From positions 1-36,395 of the forward strand of contig CANIBQ010000051.1 in the NCBI GenBank assembly GCA_947465645.1: a stretch of 36,395 nucleotides of DNA, read 5' to 3'. This stretch comes from Acidobacteriota bacterium. GTDB taxonomy: Bacteria > Acidobacteriota > Vicinamibacteria > Vicinamibacterales > UBA2999. A model generated the notes under the pieces. The model ran no database searches, was not told where the DNA came from, and saw nothing but the letters and a program-made list of their open reading frames with translations. Shown here one piece after another: positions 33,040-36,395 of the stretch; the stretch's first letter is position 1, and each line of letters begins with the position of its first letter. The position numbers were made by a program, and so were the translations under genes.

Positions 33040-33623
33040 CGCGCCTCCACCGGCACGCCGGCCAGCGCCCCGAGCACGCGCCCGAGGTCGCGCAGTCCGA
33101 GCACGTGGTTGACCGACGTCGCCGCGAGGGCGGCGCGCGGCATCACATCGCACGCGGCTGAGGTGGGTTCCTGCACCAGGGCACACCCGCCGCGCGCGCG
33201 AATCGCGCGGAGCCCCTGGCTGCCGTCCGCGCTCGCACCCGTCAGCATCACGCCGATGACGCTGTCTCCATACGCCTCCGCCGCTGTCTCGAACAAGACG
33301 TCAATGGAAGGGCGCGCCCAGAGGACCGGCCCTTCGGTGGAGAGCGCGAGGAGGCCGGGGGCTTCAATCATCAAGTGATAGTCCGGGGGCGCCACATACA
33401 CATGCCCTGGCACGATCGGCGCCTTGTCTTCCGCGTCGCACACCACCAGCGAGGTGTGGCGCTGCCAGATCGCCTGGAGCTCCCCGTCGGATGGCGGCAC
33501 CGTGGCCCGATGCTGGGCGATGAGAATCGGCAAGGGAAAGCCCTCCGGCAGCGCGGCCAGTACAGTGGAGACGGCCTCGAGCCCCCCGAGTGACGACCCG
33601 ATGACCACCACGCCATAGGCCAT
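33036..33623 (-). CDS. CheB methylesterase domain protein without receiver
   Basis: A 195-residue stand-alone CheB catalytic domain, which removes methyl groups from glutamate methyl esters of chemoreceptors. The triad is visible: Ser11 in IGSSLGG, His38 in LIAQHRAT, Asp133 in LTGASADG. The last motif usually reads LTGMGxDG, so the loop is altered but the Asp is kept. It lacks the N-terminal receiver that controls CheB in chemotaxis; the receivers of the flanking kinases may do this. It overlaps cheR by one base (TGATG) and the downstream kinase by four. Confidence 0.93.
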   Translation of the reverse strand: MAYGVVVIGSSLGGLEAVSTVLAALPEGFPLPILIAQHRATVPPSDGELQAIWQRHTSLVVCDAEDKAPIVPGHVYVAPPDYHLMIEAPGLLALSTEGPVLWARPSIDVLFETAAEAYGDSVIGVMLTGASADGSQGLRAIRARGGCALVQEPTSAACDVMPRAALAATSVNHVLGLRDLGRVLGALAGVPVEAR

Positions 33624-34456
33624 CAGTGCGTCCGCCTGAACAGCTTCTGTCCAGATACGAGCGGCTCGTACTCATGCCCGCCCGCCTGCACAGGCAGCGA
33701 CTCGTGCGAACCGATCCCCAGCAGCCCGAACGTGGCGAAGCTTCGCGCGAACAAGTCGTGGACGCGCTCCTGCAGCGGACGCGTGAAGTAGATCATCACG
33801 TTGCGGCACAGGATGACGTTGAACTCGTTGAAGACGCCGTCGGTCGCGAGGTTGTGCTGCGCGAAGACCACGTTCTCCCGCAACGACTGGTGAAAGACGA
33901 CATGGTCGTAGGCCGCGGTGTAGTAGTCGGACAACGTGCCCGTGCCACCCGACGCGCAATAGTTCGCGGTGTTCTTCTGCATCACATCGATCGGAAAGAT
34001 CCCGCTCCGCGCCTTCCGCAGGACGACCTCGTTCATGTCGGTGGCATAGATACGGCTGCGGTCGTACAGCCCTTCTTCCTGGAGGAGAATCGCCAGCGAA
34101 TACACCTCTTCGCCCGTCGAGCAGCCCGCCTGCCAGATGCGGATGAACGGATACGTCCGCAGCAGCGGGATCGCGTGCCGCCGGAACGCCAGGAAGAACC
34201 GCGGATCCCGGAACATCGCGCTGACGTTCACCGACAGCCCCAGCAACAGGCGCTCGAGACACGTGACGTCGTGGAGCATCCTCTCCATCAGGCCGGAGAC
34301 GGTCGTCAGGCTCTCCGCTGCCACGACGGCGCGCACTCGACGCCGCAGCGACGACCGCGCGTACCCTCGAAAATCGAACCCGTGCTGGCGATAGATCGCC
34401 TCCAGCAGCAGATCGATTTCGAGCGCTTCCAGCGCGCCGGGCTCCTCTCCGTGCAT
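33623..34456 (-). CDS. CheR-type protein-glutamate O-methyltransferase
   Basis: A 277-residue SAM-dependent methyltransferase. The N-terminal helical domain (LLEAIYRQHGFDFRGYARSS, LRRRVR) and the SAM-binding IWQAGCSTGEEVYSLAILL (about residues 108-126) are diagnostic, with YATDMNEVVLRKARSGIFP and FNVILCRNVMIYF following. It methylates glutamates of receptor proteins; no receptor with methylation helices is coded in the window. It starts 4 bp after the hybrid kinase stop. CheR-CheB pairs beside hybrid kinases are known in cyanobacteria, delta-proteobacteria and others outside classical chemotaxis. Confidence 0.94.
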   Translation of the reverse strand: MHGEEPGALEALEIDLLLEAIYRQHGFDFRGYARSSLRRRVRAVVAAESLTTVSGLMERMLHDVTCLERLLLGLSVNVSAMFRDPRFFLAFRRHAIPLLRTYPFIRIWQAGCSTGEEVYSLAILLQEEGLYDRSRIYATDMNEVVLRKARSGIFPIDVMQKNTANYCASGGTGTLSDYYTAAYDHVVFHQSLRENVVFAQHNLATDGVFNEFNVILCRNVMIYFTRPLQERVHDLFARSFATFGLLGIGSHESLPVQAGGHEYEPLVSGQKLFRRTH

Positions 34457-34459
34457 GGG

Positions 34460-36395
34460 TTACCGGTACAGCCATACACGCAACAGCGAGATGAGCTGCT
34501 CGGTATCCACGGGCTTCGCCACGTAATCGGAGGCGCCCGCCTCGATACATTTCTCCCGGTCGCCCTTCATGGCCTTTGCCGTGAGCGCGATGATCGGCAA
34601 CGACTTGAACTTGCGCATCTTCCGGATCGCCTGCATCGCCTCGTAGCCGTCCATCTCGGGCATCATCACGTCCATCAGCACGACGTCGATGCCGGCCGTG
34701 TTCGTCAGCATCTCGATGCCGTCCTTGCCGTTCTCGGCGTACAGCACCTTCATCTCGTACTGCTCGAGCACGCTCGTCAGCGCGAAGATGTTTCTCATGT
34801 CATCGTCGACCACGAGCACCTTCTTGCCGGCCAGCGCGGGATCGGTGTGGTGCAGGCGCTCGAGGAGCTTGCGCTTCGGCTCGGGAAGGTTGCCCTCGAC
34901 CCTGTGGAGGAACAGGGCCGTCTCGTCGAGGAGGCGGTCGAGCGACTTGACGTCCTTGACGATGATCGTCTCGGCGACACGCCGCAGCTCGGTCTCCTGT
35001 TTCTTGGTCAGCTCTTTCCCCGTGTAGACGATGACCGGAATCAGCGACAGCGTGGCGCTCGACCGCATTTTCTCCAGCAGGTCGAACCCGGTCATGTCGC
35101 TGAGGCCGAGATCGAGCACCATGCAGTCGAACGGCGTGCGATCGAGCGCCGCCAGCGCCTCCGCGCCCGTCGCGACGGCGGTCGTCTGGATGTCACCGTT
35201 TCCGAGCAGCTCAACGATGCTGTTGCGTTCGACCTCGTTGTCTTCGACGACGAGCAGGTTCTTCACCGTGCGGTCGATGAATCCACCGATGGTCGCGAGC
35301 GCGGCGGCCAGGCCTTCGGCGGTGGCGGGCTTGCCGAGATGTCCGATCGCGCCGAGCTTCAGGCCGCGCTGCACTTGGTCGGTGGCGGAGATGATGTGCA
35401 CGGGGATGTGCCGCGTCGCGGGGTCGTGCTTCAAGCGGTCGAGCACCGTCCATCCGTCGAGTGCGGGGAGCGCGATGTCCAGGGTGATGGCATCGGGTCT
35501 CATGTGCCGCGCCATCTCGAGCCCGATGTCGCCCCGGACGGCGACGACCCCCTTGAAGCCCCTGTCCCGCGCCGCGTCCAGGAGGATCGGAGCGAAGCCG
35601 AGATCGTCTTCCACGATCAGCAGCACCCGGTCGCCATCCTTGATCTCGGCGCGATCGTCCGGGACGACGCTTTCGATCGTGGCCAGGTCGAAGGGCTCGC
35701 TCTCCGGCAGCGGCGACGGGACGCGATGCCGGCGCTCCAGGCGCGGACCACCATTCAGATCCACGCGCATGTCGACGACCGCGTCGCGATCGAAGGTCTC
35801 CGGCAGGTACAGGACGAACTCGCTGCCACGTCCGACCTGGCTCGAGACCCCGATCTCGCCGCCGAGGAGCCTCGCAATCTCGCGGCTGATCGAAAGGCCC
35901 AGGCCCGTGCCGCCGTACTTGCGGCTCGTGGTGCCGTCGGCCTGCTGGAACGCCTCGAAGATGATGCGGTGCTTGTCCTCGGGGATCCCGATGCCGGTGT
36001 CGGTCACGCGGAAGGCAATCACCCGCGTCGCGCGCCTCAGCGCGTGATGATCGGGGCTCCAGCCGCCGGTGGCGACATCCACCGTCAGGTTGACCTTGCC
36101 CTGGTCGGTGAACTTCAGCGCGTTCGAGAGGAGATTCTTCAGCACCTGCTGCAACCGCTTGGGATCGGTATCGATGGCCGCCGCGAGCCCGTCGCCCAGG
36201 TGCACGTCGAAGTCGAGGCCCTTATCGACCGCGAGTTGCTTGAACGTGCGCTGCACGTAGTCCTGCAGATCGACGAACGGCACGGCCCTGACGTCCACGT
36301 CCATCATTCCCGACTCGATCTTCGAGAGGTCCAGGATCTCACTGATCAGATCGAGCAGGTCAGAGCCGGACGAGAAGATCGTCTTCGCGAACTCC
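34460..36395 (-). CDS. hybrid histidine kinase with three receivers, partial (5' end outside window)
   Basis: The frame is open to the right edge (645 codons); the N-terminal sensor part and the His of HisKA are outside. The first visible residues (SGSDLLDLISEILDLSKIES) are the second HisKA helix. The HATPase domain follows (NLLSNALKFT, DTGIGIPED, YGGTGLGLSISREIARLLGG). Then come three receivers: VLLIVEDDLG with Asp in TLDIALPALDG; LLVVEDNEVE with Asp in VLDLGLSDMTG; VLVVDDDMRN with Asp in LMDVMMPEMDGYE. All three acceptor Asp are kept. The second receiver has an unusual stretch ELTKKQETELRRVAETIIVKD (parts: ELTKKQETELRR, AETIIVKDVKS) in place of the usual Lys-Pro. It leads the CheR-CheB-kinase operon. 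Confidence 0.92.
   Translation of the reverse strand, partial: EFAKTIFSSGSDLLDLISEILDLSKIESGMMDVDVRAVPFVDLQDYVQRTFKQLAVDKGLDFDVHLGDGLAAAIDTDPKRLQQVLKNLLSNALKFTDQGKVNLTVDVATGGWSPDHHALRRATRVIAFRVTDTGIGIPEDKHRIIFEAFQQADGTTSRKYGGTGLGLSISREIARLLGGEIGVSSQVGRGSEFVLYLPETFDRDAVVDMRVDLNGGPRLERRHRVPSPLPESEPFDLATIESVVPDDRAEIKDGDRVLLIVEDDLGFAPILLDAARDRGFKGVVAVRGDIGLEMARHMRPDAITLDIALPALDGWTVLDRLKHDPATRHIPVHIISATDQVQRGLKLGAIGHLGKPATAEGLAAALATIGGFIDRTVKNLLVVEDNEVERNSIVELLGNGDIQTTAVATGAEALAALDRTPFDCMVLDLGLSDMTGFDLLEKMRSSATLSLIPVIVYTGKELTKKQETELRRVAETIIVKDVKSLDRLLDETALFLHRVEGNLPEPKRKLLERLHHTDPALAGKKVLVVDDDMRNIFALTSVLEQYEMKVLYAENGKDGIEMLTNTAGIDVVLMDVMMPEMDGYEAMQAIRKMRKFKSLPIIALTAKAMKGDREKCIEAGASDYVAKPVDTEQLISLLRVWLYR

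Noticed and set aside
31687..33186. Longer N terminus of the receiver-kinase by 49 residues
   Set aside because: It would lie fully inside cheB in another frame; the ATGA overlap at 33036-33039 and the receiver motif fix the start at 33039.

Overview
The window is high-GC, densely coded bacterial chromosome with mostly housekeeping genes on the minus strand. A 691-residue secreted protein of the acidobacterial VWFA-related type (11.1-13.2 kb), several secreted or small proteins of a type I associate with Acidobacteria, and dispersed palindromes and heptamer repeats point to an acidobacterium, most likely a Vicinamibacteria-like lineage. This is inference from gene content; no rRNA or tRNA gene was recognised. 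There is no phage, transposase or CRISPR array.

Layout. 1-5.8 kb: a tight minus-strand run valS > nadC > birA > unknown gene > RlmD-like RNA methyltransferase (cut by the left edge). 5.9-9.3 kb: a B12-dependent acyl-CoA mutase in two chains, followed by a receiver protein with a long proline-rich linker; glutamate dehydrogenase diverges from the mutase. The mutase carries the Phe/Gln active-site pair of isobutyryl-CoA mutase, not the Tyr/Arg of methylmalonyl-CoA mutase. 10.6-15.5 kb: a decayed 2OG-Fe(II) oxygenase gene, the VWFA-like protein, a branched-chain acyl-CoA dehydrogenase and a convergent dehydrogenase-like protein lacking the catalytic glutamate. 15.5-16.2 kb is a gene graveyard (receiver and Fis-type helix-turn-helix remnants). 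16.2-21.9 kb: HIT hydrolase, HU/IHF, ribosomal protein S1 and cytidylate kinase; the classical cmk-rpsA-ihf order is preserved but split by a 2.3-kb segment of opposite polarity carrying a histone-H1-like/DUF6335 protein and a YdeI-family protein. 21.9-27.3 kb: alpha/beta hydrolase, 23S pseudouridine synthase, scpB, scpA, trpS, an M50 metalloprotease and a 55-residue membrane protein.

27.3-36.4 kb is the signalling part. A secreted unknown protein, a truncated receiver remnant, an NtrC-type sigma-54 activator, a TonB-like protein and a single-domain receiver lie in a row. Upstream of tonB is a good -24/-12 (sigma-54) promoter with a perfect 12-bp palindrome about 105 bp upstream of the predicted start, the usual place for an activator site. 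This looks like a self-contained sigma-54 circuit controlling an envelope protein. After a cytochrome c gene, a four-gene minus-strand operon follows: hybrid histidine kinase with three receivers (cut by the right edge) > CheR > receiver-less CheB > receiver-histidine kinase, without chemoreceptor, CheA or CheW in view.

Two classes of short repeats run through the intergenic spaces: composite palindromes (REP-like, five loci, one inside the birA reading frame) and inverted arrays of degenerate heptamers (three loci, two of which sit directly on stop codons).
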